Position numbers and translations under genes: made by a program. DNA of 64,000 bases from NCBI GenBank assembly GCA_028532985.1, contig JANCIK010000006.1, forward strand, positions 1 through 64,000. Reading direction: 5' to 3'. Below, in pieces: positions 44,430 through 54,599 of this stretch (positions within the stretch are counted from its first letter, which is position 1; each line of letters starts with the position of its first letter). The notes beneath the pieces are model-generated. The model was not told where the DNA came from. It made no database searches and was given only the letters and a program-made list of their open reading frames with translations. This DNA is from Stropharia rugosoannulata. Lineage: Eukaryota; Basidiomycota; Agaricomycetes; Agaricales; Strophariaceae.

Positions 44430-46226
44430 ATGTCGAACAGCATGGCGAATTTTCCACAGATTCCGGCAGATATTGCGCCAACGTATGTTCTCCTCTGTAT
44501 GTAATTAAGAGTTACATGCTAATCTGGCAAATTGTTACGGCATAGAACGGCTCCCCAGGTATTGATTTTCAAATTTGTCTCTCATCCTCATTAAATTCCC
44601 AAGTTATTTGGAATAGTTATAAACTTCATGCTGTTTGGCGTTCTATCCATACAAACTTGTAAGAAATATGCCTTGGTCACATTGAATCCACGTTAATTTA
44701 TAGTTGCTCTATAGACGTATATCACCTGAATTTTTCTGATGATAAAGTTCAAAATAAAGCTTTGGGTAGGATCTATTTCTGTCTAATCAGCGTACTTATG
44801 CTAATTAACGAAAGTATATGGCGTTTTCATATCCGAGGTGGTGCAAACTACGATGACGGGAGCCGACCTGTACTTCTGGTATGTACAATATCATTACACT
44901 TTCCGCACTTCAGGTCCACATTGCCTTTACAGGTATGGAAGTGGCTTCGGAAATCTGGACCACTTATCCAATGTGAATCTGACTCCATTTGACACCCCAA
45001 TCATATGCGGGCTTGTAGCTGCTGTGGTTCAATGCTTCTTCGCATACCGTATCTACACACTGAGAAATTCATATCTATGGATCTGCATCTTGATCATCCT
45101 CGTGCGCTATCTCGTGGCTGCGGCGGAAAGACAACTTAACTGAAGCTTTTAGACCTCGCTTGTTCAAACAGTGGGCGCAATGGGCGTAGGATACAGGGTG
45201 CGTGCATCCCCGTGTTTCGAAGAGCTGCATCCTATAATGTATTCAATTTTGGCATCGTAGGCTTTCAAGCTGCAGCAGTTTCCTCGGTTCCACGAGCAAG
45301 TGCTATTTCCCCAGTCATTTGACGTATGTACAGTTTCTTGAACCATCAATATTGTTTAATTTCTAAACGTATCACACTGAACGCGTCAGGTTTGGCTGAT
45401 CGGCGATACTATATGTGATATTCTCATTGCGGGGACTATGCTTTGGCTTGTAGGCTGTTTCATCTCTCCGTGTCAGCGTAACTCTCCTGTCTAACTGCAA
45501 TTGACAGTTCCAAGAGACACGGACAGAAGGTGGCAACTATGGGACTCGAATACTTGGTAAACTGGTTCGCTTAATTGTCGAGACAAATACCCTAACAGGT
45601 AAGATAATGATGAGCGCCTATGAATGGAGATACTAGACGACCAAATCAACTAATCAATGCACAGCTAGTATGGCCTTGGTGTCATTTATCTTATACGTCA
45701 CCCTTCCTGTGAGCTTAGATAAATATTTTCTATTAGTAATTATTTCTGATTTTTTAGACAAGCGCCTTATTTGTATGCACGTACGTGTTTATACTTCGCA
45801 GACTTCATACCAAAGCTGACATGATCGTTACTATATTGATTGTACTAGGACGCTCATCATGGGGAAGCTGTGCGTCACATCTACCCTGTTCCATTCCAAC
45901 ATAATGACCCATTTTTGAGCAGATATTCCAACACTCTGCTCGTTACATTTAACAACCGTATTGTCATGAGGAACATGCACTGCCCGAGTCAATACAGTAG
46001 TAGATATAGCGAACGAATGCCAGTCAAGGCTGCAAGTCGCCACTGGGCCTCCCAATCCAACAATGACGCCGACATGTTTCGGTTGACATCCAACGGTTTT
46101 GCTGTCCAGCCTGGAAATGCGGACGATTATGAGACACGAGTAAGCATGAATCCAAATGGCTTATTTGCACAAACTTTGAAGGCGGAAAAGGCACGGCAAC
46201 TAATGAGCATAGATGTGCCTGTTTGA
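44430..46226 (+). CDS. DUF6534-type multi-span membrane protein
   Basis: About 12 exons: 44430-44482, 44604-44658, 44715-44765, 44815-44878, 44933-45101, 45153-about 45240, 45390-45449, 45508-45598, 45665-45708, 45758-45780, 45849-45869, 45923-46226. Segments in order are MSNSMANFPQIPADIAPT, LFGIVINFMLFGVLSIQT, YVYHLNFSDDKVQNKALV, YGVFISEVVQTTMTGADLYF, GFGNLDHL..., CQ-type VVQCFFAYRIYTL, TSLVQTVGAMGVGYR, VWLIGDTICDILIAGTML, TRILGKLVRLIVETNTLT, FILYVTLP, TLIMGKLYSNTLLVTFNNRI, then a polar cytosolic tail. This is the DUF6534 family, seven-span fungal proteins of unknown function abundant in mushrooms. Two joins are unresolved: exon 1 to 2 needs a non-standard donor to keep frame, and the exon after 45153 runs into a stop at about 45260 without a clean donor. 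Confidence 0.72.
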
Positions 46227-46339
46227 CACCGGACATAGTAGCACATATATGTATCTGATTAACGGAGATGATGGTGTATATATTCTCATTTAGGCGTTTC
46301 CGAGATGCACCATCGATCTAAAGCTTGATCATGGAAGAT

Positions 46340-47800
46340 AAGGCTATTTGGCAGTGCTCGCCGAGCTAGCTGAAACAGATACAACACGTATAAATGTTCT
46401 TCCTTGGACAAAACGCCATGCGCAGAGGGCCGTCTTCGCGGAAGATATTGAGGACGTCCAATGTCGCGTACGGATCTTCAGAGAATATGCTCCGTATTTA
46501 TGCGGCGTGGGGAGAGGAGCTGGGGCCGGTGTGACAAAGGGTGAGGTAGGGCCGTGTGTACACGGTGGAGGGCAGGGTAGACCGAGTTGGAAGGTGCTTA
46601 TATTGTTTTGCATAGATACAGAGACAAGGAATCAGGGAGGGCAATCAGAGCTCAGAGGAGAAGGGGAGGGTCGAATGGGTAGGGCGGGGAATGCATGAAT
46701 AGGGCATTTGAATTGCGTGGCGGGATTAATTGGCGGAGCATTCCGTCGTAGGCGCTATGGATGGGGTTGGTCGGCGGAGGTGAGTATGCCGCCCGTGAAT
46801 ATCTGTGCAGGTTGCACGAGGGAGACGTTGGGCTACGCAGCGAAGCTGCGAAATAGCATACGAAGCCAGAGATAGAAAGGAAGAACGCGGGGGCGGTACC
46901 GCGATCCCACCACCCTCGCTGAGTGCCGCAGTAGGTGTCGCTCCCTTCGTACGTGCAACACCAAGAGAGAAAAGGTTGCACCCGAAGCCCTGCTTATTGA
47001 TGCTCCGAACCTTTGCTGCACTTCATGTAGTGATTGTACCCCATAAGCCTCGTCACCAAGCAACACGCATATATGGGGGATGACATGCCGGTCTGCAGAG
47101 CAAAAGAAGGCACTATGCACTAGGTGATATTGTCTGTTACAGCGGAGAACGACGCAGGCAGAAAGAGCGGAGACCTCTACGCGCAAACGACGGTTCGGAG
47201 GGGTTGCGTTTAGAAGGGAGAGAAGAGGTGAACAGCGGAAGGAGCACGCGGTGCAAATTCGCATAGCCAAATCTGTACGGTGCAGCCTGCAGTATCCGCT
47301 CGTGGTTGAAGTAAGGGGGCGGTAGGTGAGGTAGGGCTAAACAAGTGAACGGGGGCCTAAAGCATATGTTCAGTAAAGTAGACCACTGGAGAAAGCGCGG
47401 AAAAAGACTCGCAGGACCGAGAGATCCATACACAAGAGGTTATGACTCAGGAATTGAGAGGAACGTTGCCTGAAGACAAGAATAGACAAGAACGACGCGA
47501 CACATAAGCAGGGTACTATGGACACATTTACGAGCACGCGGATTTGCGGAGGGTCTTAAGCATACGCCAGCAGACGATTGGGAGGTCGGACAATACGCAT
47601 GAAGTGAAAATAGTGCTTTTACAGTGAGACCTTGCGCAAACGGGAGACGAGGGCGATTCAGAACAGATGAGAACGTAAGCGAGATGAGGCTCACCCGGAA
47701 CAAGGCAAACCGGAACCACGCCGGCATGGCCCGGTAACGGCATTATGCCGAGGACGGCATCTTGATGCAGCAGAAGCCCAACACTCCACAAAATCTGTTT
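46340..47800. repeat. GC-rich degenerate repeat, copy R2
   Basis: Same family as 41030-43215; its right half is collinear with R1 (42400-43215). It ends in a T-rich (TTTTA)n tract (47797-47827). No conserved reading frame. Its end adjoins the promoter of the first F-box gene. Confidence 0.6.
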
Positions 47801-48280
47801 TTTATTTTATTTTTATTTTTATTTTTCGTTTCAAATGGCATTGTATAATTCTATCTCTTATTCGAGTGTTGGCCTCAGCCGCGATCGCGGATCTAATGCA
47901 GGAATAAACACTGTAACTTTTATATATAAGTGCAAGCACCATCTTAACTACAAAAAATCACTGTAGTCCGAAGTTTGTGCACGAAAGAATGATAAATGCA
48001 ACGGCAGTTTAAGTGCTCACCTCGATTAGGCCTGAAACCAAAGTTAAAAAACTGACCCACGCTCTGATCCGGTTGGACATAGCCGGACTCTAGCGATGAC
48101 TGTTAACTTATTAATAAAAACCGTATATGGAGTAGGTCAAGCGTCTGGCATTCCCACCCAGCTCTTTCAATCTTGTCATACCATATGGAAGAAGAACAGC
48201 TGCTGTCGCACCTACGAAACGGCTACCTAGCCTCCAGAAGAGATACGACATACATACGTTCTTTCCTAGATGAATCATCA
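47060..48280. repeat. Segmental duplication, copy 2 (pairs with 42400-43660)
   Basis: See 42400-43660. This copy retains the complete F-box gene downstream, so it probably represents the source arrangement. Confidence 0.75.
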
Positions 48281-49855
48281 CACCAACTCAGTGGCATCGA
48301 ACGGGAGATGAATGCAAAGTTTGCACAGCTCGAACAACTAGAACAGCAGTTGTTAAACCTTCAAGCCGTATGTGAGCCTTACAAAGGCCTAATACATCCA
48401 ATTCGACGCCTCCCCATGTCCGCACTCCAACTTATCTTTCTGTATTCACTCCCAATCCATAGCAATTCCTATGTTGGCTATACGGATTCCCCACTCCGAC
48501 TCACACACACCTGCAGTCGCTGGCGAGAAGTGGCGATCAATACTCCATCACTTTGGACATCCATATATTTTCGAACTCCAGAATTCATGATATATGATGA
48601 ATGTAGCGAAATACCGTGGCATGTCTATTTCAGGAGAAAGGCCGAGATGGTAACGAACTGGCTAGACCACTCCGGCGACTGTACGCTACACATTTCACTG
48701 TGGATAACGACTGTTCTCGAGGAGGCGGGCCACGGTTTGAACATAATTCTGGACGCATTGATGCCATCCACTAGACGTTGGGGTACTCTCCACCTCAATG
48801 CAGCTGATGGAAGTCTGGACAGGATTGCTTCCTTACCATTAACCGCACTTCCTCGCCTACACACTCTCACTGTACCATCCGAACTGCATCTATTTACTCC
48901 ATACGACATGCAAATTAAAGTAGCAAACTGGGCTACAAGCGGTCCAGTCAGCGCACCTAGGCTCACGAAAGTATCCTACGGCGGTAAGAGAGAAGATTTT
49001 GGTCAATTCAGGCTCAACTGCAGTCAGCTCACATCCGTAACGCTTCATGGTGCGAAGGACTTCGTGTCGTTTTGGCATCTTAACCAATTTTTACTACGAT
49101 GCCCACTGTTATGGGACCTTGGCCTTGATATAAGCGGACATCAAATCGATCCCAAGAACAATTTGGAAATGCCTCGGATCATCCCACTTATTCATCTAGA
49201 AAGTCTCTGTCTGCGTGTATCAGACCCATGCCATTATGACGCGCATGTTGTCTTTGACAGGCTTTTCCTTCCATCTCTAAAGACGCTCGAGCTGGACTGT
49301 AGGGGCATTTCATCCATTCTAATGATCCTCGGCCAGGTTCCCTTGGGGCTCGAAACACTAATAATAGATCCATTCATATACTCAGAAAAACACAGTTTCC
49401 TTGATTCCATTAGACCATTCACCACTTTGAAGAATCTCATACTGAAGCGGAGCATGTACGGCGCTCGGCCAGATAACACAGCTCTTTTGGGACAGCCTAG
49501 ATTGGAGAATGCATTCCTCTCATTCTTCATCACCCAATCTGACAACATTGAACGACCGCTTTTTCCAAGTCTCGCATCATTCACGTGTCTAGTCCGGTCT
49601 GCGTTTTCTGATCAGGCCATCCTTGACTTCGTTAATCATGGTCAGGACACGTTAAAGAAGATATCTATTACGCAAAATACCAAACATCACCAACCTACAA
49701 TGCAAATGAAGGGCGAAATGTTTTCCCAGCAGGGCATAATTTTTGAGGTCCTTGCGCCTTCGGATTTTATGCATGAAACCACTGGTTTTAGATATCCTGC
49801 AAACATGGGCATAGAACGCCGGCAAGGGCGGAATAAAGGGCTTCCATTATTTTAG
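48185..49855 (+). CDS. F-box-like protein 1
   Basis: Intronless, 556 aa from ATG 48185; an in-frame ATG at 48173 would add four residues, but the truncated duplicate at 43574 conserves the 48185 start better. Residues about 34-62 form a coiled coil rich in Glu/Gln/Leu (GIEREMNAKFAQLEQLEQQL), followed by the F-box-like segment: HPIRRLPMSALQLIFLYSLP, then LRLTHTCSRWREVAINTPSLWTSI. The remainder is leucine-rich with irregular LRR-like spacing. This coiled coil plus F-box plus LRR-like layout is typical of the very large mushroom F-box families; the F-box would bind Skp1 in an SCF ubiquitin ligase, and the C-terminal part would choose the substrate, which is unknown. Confidence 0.86.
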   Translation: MEEEQLLSHLRNGYLASRRDTTYIRSFLDESSHQLSGIEREMNAKFAQLEQLEQQLLNLQAVCEPYKGLIHPIRRLPMSALQLIFLYSLPIHSNSYVGYTDSPLRLTHTCSRWREVAINTPSLWTSIYFRTPEFMIYDECSEIPWHVYFRRKAEMVTNWLDHSGDCTLHISLWITTVLEEAGHGLNIILDALMPSTRRWGTLHLNAADGSLDRIASLPLTALPRLHTLTVPSELHLFTPYDMQIKVANWATSGPVSAPRLTKVSYGGKREDFGQFRLNCSQLTSVTLHGAKDFVSFWHLNQFLLRCPLLWDLGLDISGHQIDPKNNLEMPRIIPLIHLESLCLRVSDPCHYDAHVVFDRLFLPSLKTLELDCRGISSILMILGQVPLGLETLIIDPFIYSEKHSFLDSIRPFTTLKNLILKRSMYGARPDNTALLGQPRLENAFLSFFITQSDNIERPLFPSLASFTCLVRSAFSDQAILDFVNHGQDTLKKISITQNTKHHQPTMQMKGEMFSQQGIIFEVLAPSDFMHETTGFRYPANMGIERRQGRNKGLPLF

Positions 49856-50194
49856 AGTTGTGTTTTATATATAAATTCTGATGAATAAATATTTGAAAAA
49901 TCTCTAATAATGTTGCCCCGACATATCTCAAAGTTGCTATTGGCTATCTCCGGCTATCCACAGGACCAGACGGGATGGGTCAGTCACAAAGTTCGGGTTA
50001 ATACGGCCATGACTTTGCTGACTGCGCCTGACTTTGAAAATGTAGCTTATGTAACGGCATCAAATGCCAAATGCCAGATGCAACGGCCGACGGCCGCCAA
50101 CTTTGAACTACCCTAAATTGTGACTAGGTTTCTCACCTGATTGAAACTTGCGTCTCACCACCATCCCGAAGCTGTACCAGAGTAATCGCTCGGC
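49856..50194. promoter_or_regulatory. Intergenic between the two F-box genes
   Basis: About 340 bp holding the 3' end of F-box gene 1 (AATAAATA at about 49884) and the promoter of gene 2. The imperfect repeat TGACTTTG/ACTTTGAA occurs several times (50010-50110). No separate gene. Confidence 0.4.
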
Positions 50195-51760
50195 ATGAAT
50201 ACCGACCTTTTACCACACCTCCTCACGAACTATGTTCCAACAGATCAAGAAAGAAACAATATTACCACTTTCCTGAGGGACAGACACTCCGAGATTCAGG
50301 TTTTGCAATATCACATTGGTGTTATACGCGCGGAGTCTCTTGCTCTTAAAGAACAACATACAAGCCTTCAAAGGACAATTGACATTAACAAAGCAGTGAT
50401 TTCTCCCATTCGATCCGTCCCCGTTGAAATACTGCAACGGATATTTCTGCATTGTCTACCACACGACCGGGAAGCAGCCATTCAAGTGCAGGAGTGCCCG
50501 CTTCTGTTAACTCACATCTGTAGTTACTGGCGCGCAATAGCATTGTCCACACCTCGGCTTTGGGCCTCGCTCCACATCGCCATTTCCACCAGTAACGTCA
50601 GAATTTCAAGAGATAGTCAAGAAGCCTTCTTCGATATGTTCTCGCGTATCGTGGATCACAGGATAGAGGCTGTCACTGAATGGCTTCGTCGCTCTGGTGA
50701 TTGTACATTGGATATCACCCTTTTCAGCAATGCAGACTATGTACTCCTTCAACGAGTTCTTGACGTAATTCTTCCACTTTCCAACCGTTGGGGATCACTT
50801 CACCTATATGCAAAGGAAACCTTTCTCGGTCGTATTCAAGCTCTGAAAAAGAATAATCTGCCCCGCTTGCACACTGTTACCTTTTCTATGGGAAACGACA
50901 AATTAATGTCAAGGTGGGCTGGAAGTGGAATATTCCAAGCCAAAAACCTGAAGTCACTCTGCTTGTATCCAACGCAACTTAATCCCGATCTTAACGTGTT
51001 AACTCCTGCACGTCACTCACAAATCACCTCATTATATCTACATTGTATTCATTGCCTGCAATCCTTCAGTTTCTTAGACCTCTGCAACTTTCTTGCCCAA
51101 TTTCCACTTCTCGCCGAACTTGGGATGGAAATATCTACTGAATTCAGAACACCCGCCATGATGGTTATGCCTATCCGAGTCTTACCGACAGTATCCTTAC
51201 ATTGCCTCACCAGTTTTAGCATGCAATTTTCCAAAAATACCGGCCGTCTCACTCGGTTTTTCCAGGCTTTAGATATGCCAGTCGTCACTTCTGCGAGTGT
51301 TTTCGCATATTTCCAGGTTCCAATCTCGCAGTTGCTCTCGAACGTCTCTCATACACTGCGCGTTCTGGTTATCGACCCCACCTACATGACATGTGCAGAA
51401 TTTGGAGCGTGCATGTGTGCTCTACGCAACCTTACACATCTTACCGTCACAAGAAACACACACCACGGATATCTGAAACCGCTAAGTGGGGATTCGCGCA
51501 GAAATGCTGTGCAACTGGGTGACACATTTCTCTCCTTGTTTATCCTTCCCCAACATGAAAACAACAGCGACCAGACATTTGTCCCAATCCTGTCGGCCTT
51601 TCGCTACGAAATTACCAGCTGCTTCTCCCAACAGGTCATACTGGATTTTGTGTACAGTCGTCGAAGTCACTTGAAGACTGTTTATATCAAGAGAAATCAA
51701 AAGGACGGCGAGGATGACTTCAATCTTCTAGTTGATGGAATTGATTTAGTATTCTACTGA
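50195..51760 (+). CDS. F-box-like protein 2
   Basis: Intronless, 521 aa. An N-terminal coiled coil (about 30-62, including RDRHSEIQVLQYHIGVIRAE) leads to the F-box-like segment: SPIRSVPVEILQRIFLHCLP, then LLLTHICSYWRAIALSTPRLWASLHIAI (about 70-130). A C-terminal leucine-rich region follows. It has the same architecture as the neighbour at 48185, including the motif W-L-[DR]-x-S-G-D-C-T-L after the F-box in both proteins, so the two are tandem paralogs that have diverged strongly. Predicted role: substrate receptor of an SCF-type ubiquitin ligase; target unknown. Confidence 0.86.
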   Translation: MNTDLLPHLLTNYVPTDQERNNITTFLRDRHSEIQVLQYHIGVIRAESLALKEQHTSLQRTIDINKAVISPIRSVPVEILQRIFLHCLPHDREAAIQVQECPLLLTHICSYWRAIALSTPRLWASLHIAISTSNVRISRDSQEAFFDMFSRIVDHRIEAVTEWLRRSGDCTLDITLFSNADYVLLQRVLDVILPLSNRWGSLHLYAKETFLGRIQALKKNNLPRLHTVTFSMGNDKLMSRWAGSGIFQAKNLKSLCLYPTQLNPDLNVLTPARHSQITSLYLHCIHCLQSFSFLDLCNFLAQFPLLAELGMEISTEFRTPAMMVMPIRVLPTVSLHCLTSFSMQFSKNTGRLTRFFQALDMPVVTSASVFAYFQVPISQLLSNVSHTLRVLVIDPTYMTCAEFGACMCALRNLTHLTVTRNTHHGYLKPLSGDSRRNAVQLGDTFLSLFILPQHENNSDQTFVPILSAFRYEITSCFSQQVILDFVYSRRSHLKTVYIKRNQKDGEDDFNLLVDGIDLVFY

Positions 51761-51884
51761 TGAAACTGTTACTTGTAAATGAACGGAGATAGACGGTCTA
51801 GAACTCAGCTTAGCTATGGAGGTGCTCTGATTTATGCACCTCCGAGAAAATATTTGTCCAAATTACAAATAAAGTAAGGTACAG

Positions 51885-51995
51885 GTAAGGGTTTGTGCGT
51901 CGTTTACACTTGAAGCTTGACGTGCAAAGCAAAAACACGAAATTATTGTCTTTGGGTCATTAACTTCATCTCGCCACAGTTACCCCATACTAACG
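51885..51995 (+). mobile_element. Likely terminal sequence of the DIRS-type element
   Basis: About 105 bp matching 35655-35760. It lies 3' of F-box gene 2 and about 430 bp before the RT/RNase H gene. A GCGCGCTGCGCG palindrome follows at about 52003-52014. Confidence 0.55.
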
Positions 51996-52424
51996 CGCGC
52001 TGCGCGGAACGCCGGAATACTAAATACTGGACACAAGATTGAGAAACCAACTCCAGACCGAACTGCCGCTCTTCCATTTCTGTTCTGCTCGGTGTACCAA
52101 ATTATATCGAGTCTCGGTCACGGTCAGTCCTTTCCGCGACAACATATCATTCTGCCTTTCACCGCTCAACAATCAGATGAAGTATGTAGTGCTCTCATTA
52201 GTGGCAGACCAGATGACAATGCTTCTGGAACACGATAGTGCAAAATATGGTTGCTACATGGTTAGATAAATGCCTGGCCCTCGCCTTGAACATGTGACGC
52301 TACTATTTTTAGATATTTGCTGCGTGACACCGGCGCCTAAAGTCGCACCCCTCCCATGAGTTCAGATTCGCAATGAGAAGCGTCTTCATACTCTGCCTCC
52401 ATATCATCGTACAATTGCAGTAAA

Positions 52425-54482
52425 ATGGACTACAGAGACCTCATTCCTGAGCTCAGGAGTTTCGCAGAAGATAGAAGGCAACAAAGAGCATCACAGAACA
52501 GCACGCAGGGGTTGGAACAACTTCTTCAACGCTTCGATTTCGCCGATCTTCTTCACGCTATCGTACAACCTGCTCGTCATGTTCCTTCAGCTGTAACAGC
52601 TCTAAGAGCCGATGGAACCGACACGGAGACTGTCAACACTGCCAGGCGCCTCGTACAACGCAGAAGGCAACATCCGGTTACGCCATACCACGCGGACGAA
52701 TGGGAGCGACTGCTTCAGCAATTACAGCTATCCGATAAATACCCCACCATCGTCCAGTCGCTTCGTCAAGGATTTGATGTTGGTATAGGACGCATAACAA
52801 AAACAGAGACACCGCCAAATACCAATACAATTGACAAGCATGCAAATGCATACCAGAATATCATCGACAAAGAATTCTCAATGGGTCGATACTTAGGTCC
52901 GTACCCAGCAAGAGTTGTCCAGGCCGTCATCGGTTCCTTTCAATCATCCCCTCTGTCCATAATTCCGAAATCTACACCTGGCAAATTTCGCGCAGTGCAT
53001 AACTTCTCGTATCCATATGCCCCTCGCGGATCCTACAAGTCCATCAATCACACCATCGACCCTGACCAGTATCCGTGTACATACGGCACCTTTGACATAG
53101 TCTCGCATATCATTTTCCATCTTCCACCAGGCTCTGAGGCTTCGACTCGTGATATTTCCGAGGCTTACCGCACGATCCCTATCATTCCATCACAGTGGCC
53201 AGGGCTCGTTGTGCGACTGAGCGGACAAGATTCCTACGCCATTAACACAAATAACAACTTCGGGCTCAGTTCTGCAGGCGGGATCTTCGGCCAAGTCGCA
53301 GACGCCTCCGCGGACATCTTTCGTGCATCCGGTATCGGCCCTGTATCTAAATGGGTTGACGACTACATTTTCTTTAGGGTGCCTCGTGAGCAGATTAACT
53401 TGTATAACTCTCGCAGAAGAGAATGGCGTAGGGAGATCGAACGAAACGGTGGAGAAGCGCAGAAATCTTCAGGTCGTATTTTCTTTGAAGGAGATGTCAT
53501 GATGGCGACTGAGGAGCCAGCCGAGTTCGACGAAGACATGGTATTCCAAATGCAGGACCTCTCTAGGCAGTCACCTCGATCACCCCATGATTCCCGCTTC
53601 TCATACAGCGATGAAGATATCGATCAGATCTCACAGCGGCTCGGTATCCCCTGGGAGGGCACCAAGACAGTTCCTTTTCGTCAAATAGTCAAGTATATCG
53701 GCTTCACGTGGGATCTAAGCTCCAAGACCGTCTCGATCCCCGAGGATAAGCGCCAGGAGTATGCTCTGGAGATCTTGAACTTTCAGCAAAAGGGCTCGTG
53801 TAACCAGGAAGACGTACAGAAGCTCTATGGAAAGCTCAATTGGGGATGCATGGTTGCTGTAGCCGGTCGAGCGTATATGACCAGTTTGGAGACATTACTT
53901 TCCACCTTTTCCTCGCTTCCTGGTAATGTCGACCTTCCTATACCACGTGAAGTGAACAAGGATCTGGAATGGTGGCTGGATACACTTTGTTGCGGGATTG
54001 AAAGAGCCGTTCCAGGACCTTACAATGTTGTTGACATGGAGGCATATTCTGATGCCAGCACTGAGGTTGGGATCGGCATAACTATCGGGCGACGTTGGCG
54101 TGCATGGACGTTACTTCCAGGCTGGAAAGCCGAAGAACGAGATATTGGATGGGCAGAGGCGGTTGGGTTCGAGTTTCTCGTGCGCATTCTCTGCACGATG
54201 GTCAGACCCGGCTCTCACGTCAGAGTTTATGGGGACAACCAAGGTATCGTCGAAGGCTGGAGAAATAAAGGAAGAAGCAGGAATAAGCCAAGCAATATTG
54301 TCTTTCGACGCATCCACAAAATTTCCGCGGCGCATAATTGCACCTTTGTCACTCGGTACGTTCGAAGCAAGGAAAATCCCGCTGATGGCCCGTCACGAGG
54401 AGTATATCCTCCCATTCAGAACCTCCTTCCTCGAATTCCAATTCCACAAGAACTGCGCCGATTTATCGCTGATAGTCATTAA
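52425..54482 (+). CDS. DIRS-type reverse transcriptase-RNase H
   Basis: A single 685-aa frame. RT domain about 150-330: motif A TRDISEAYR (catalytic Asp 243), NFGLSSAGGIFG (about 278-289), and motif C WVDDYIFF with Asp 312/313. Further RT/thumb sequence to about 500 includes KYIGFTWDL. RNase H about 535-660: YSDAST (Asp 543), WAEAVGFE (Glu 578), VYGDNQG (Asp 604), NPADGPSRG (Asp 654). All catalytic acids are present, so the enzyme could be active. The family is that of basidiomycete DIRS-like tyrosine-recombinase retrotransposons, but no tyrosine recombinase, gag or methyltransferase frame lies within several kb. Residues 13-50 and 74-112 look like two copies of one motif (RRQ..., L-L-Q-x3-F/L-x-D-x4-I-V-Q). 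A 5' relic of a second copy is at 36595-36905. Confidence 0.88.
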   Translation: MDYRDLIPELRSFAEDRRQQRASQNSTQGLEQLLQRFDFADLLHAIVQPARHVPSAVTALRADGTDTETVNTARRLVQRRRQHPVTPYHADEWERLLQQLQLSDKYPTIVQSLRQGFDVGIGRITKTETPPNTNTIDKHANAYQNIIDKEFSMGRYLGPYPARVVQAVIGSFQSSPLSIIPKSTPGKFRAVHNFSYPYAPRGSYKSINHTIDPDQYPCTYGTFDIVSHIIFHLPPGSEASTRDISEAYRTIPIIPSQWPGLVVRLSGQDSYAINTNNNFGLSSAGGIFGQVADASADIFRASGIGPVSKWVDDYIFFRVPREQINLYNSRRREWRREIERNGGEAQKSSGRIFFEGDVMMATEEPAEFDEDMVFQMQDLSRQSPRSPHDSRFSYSDEDIDQISQRLGIPWEGTKTVPFRQIVKYIGFTWDLSSKTVSIPEDKRQEYALEILNFQQKGSCNQEDVQKLYGKLNWGCMVAVAGRAYMTSLETLLSTFSSLPGNVDLPIPREVNKDLEWWLDTLCCGIERAVPGPYNVVDMEAYSDASTEVGIGITIGRRWRAWTLLPGWKAEERDIGWAEAVGFEFLVRILCTMVRPGSHVRVYGDNQGIVEGWRNKGRSRNKPSNIVFRRIHKISAAHNCTFVTRYVRSKENPADGPSRGVYPPIQNLLPRIPIPQELRRFIADSH

Positions 54483-54599
54483 ATGACATCTGAAGTGAGA
54501 AAGTTGAGGGATCTGGATGATATCTTTGATGCTCTCCTTGTAGTATAAGCACGTCGTTGTAGTCTTAGTATGCGGTAAATTCAAAGAAAATATTTTAAA

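Noticed and set aside
44724..44745. CTGATGA in the DUF6534 gene as a ribozyme core
   Set aside because: It is coding sequence (FSDDK) and no GAAA or pairing arms are present.
49876..49905. CTGATGA...GAAA after F-box gene 1 as a hammerhead
   Set aside because: Stem II would be almost unpaired and no stem I partner exists; chance match in AT-rich 3' sequence.
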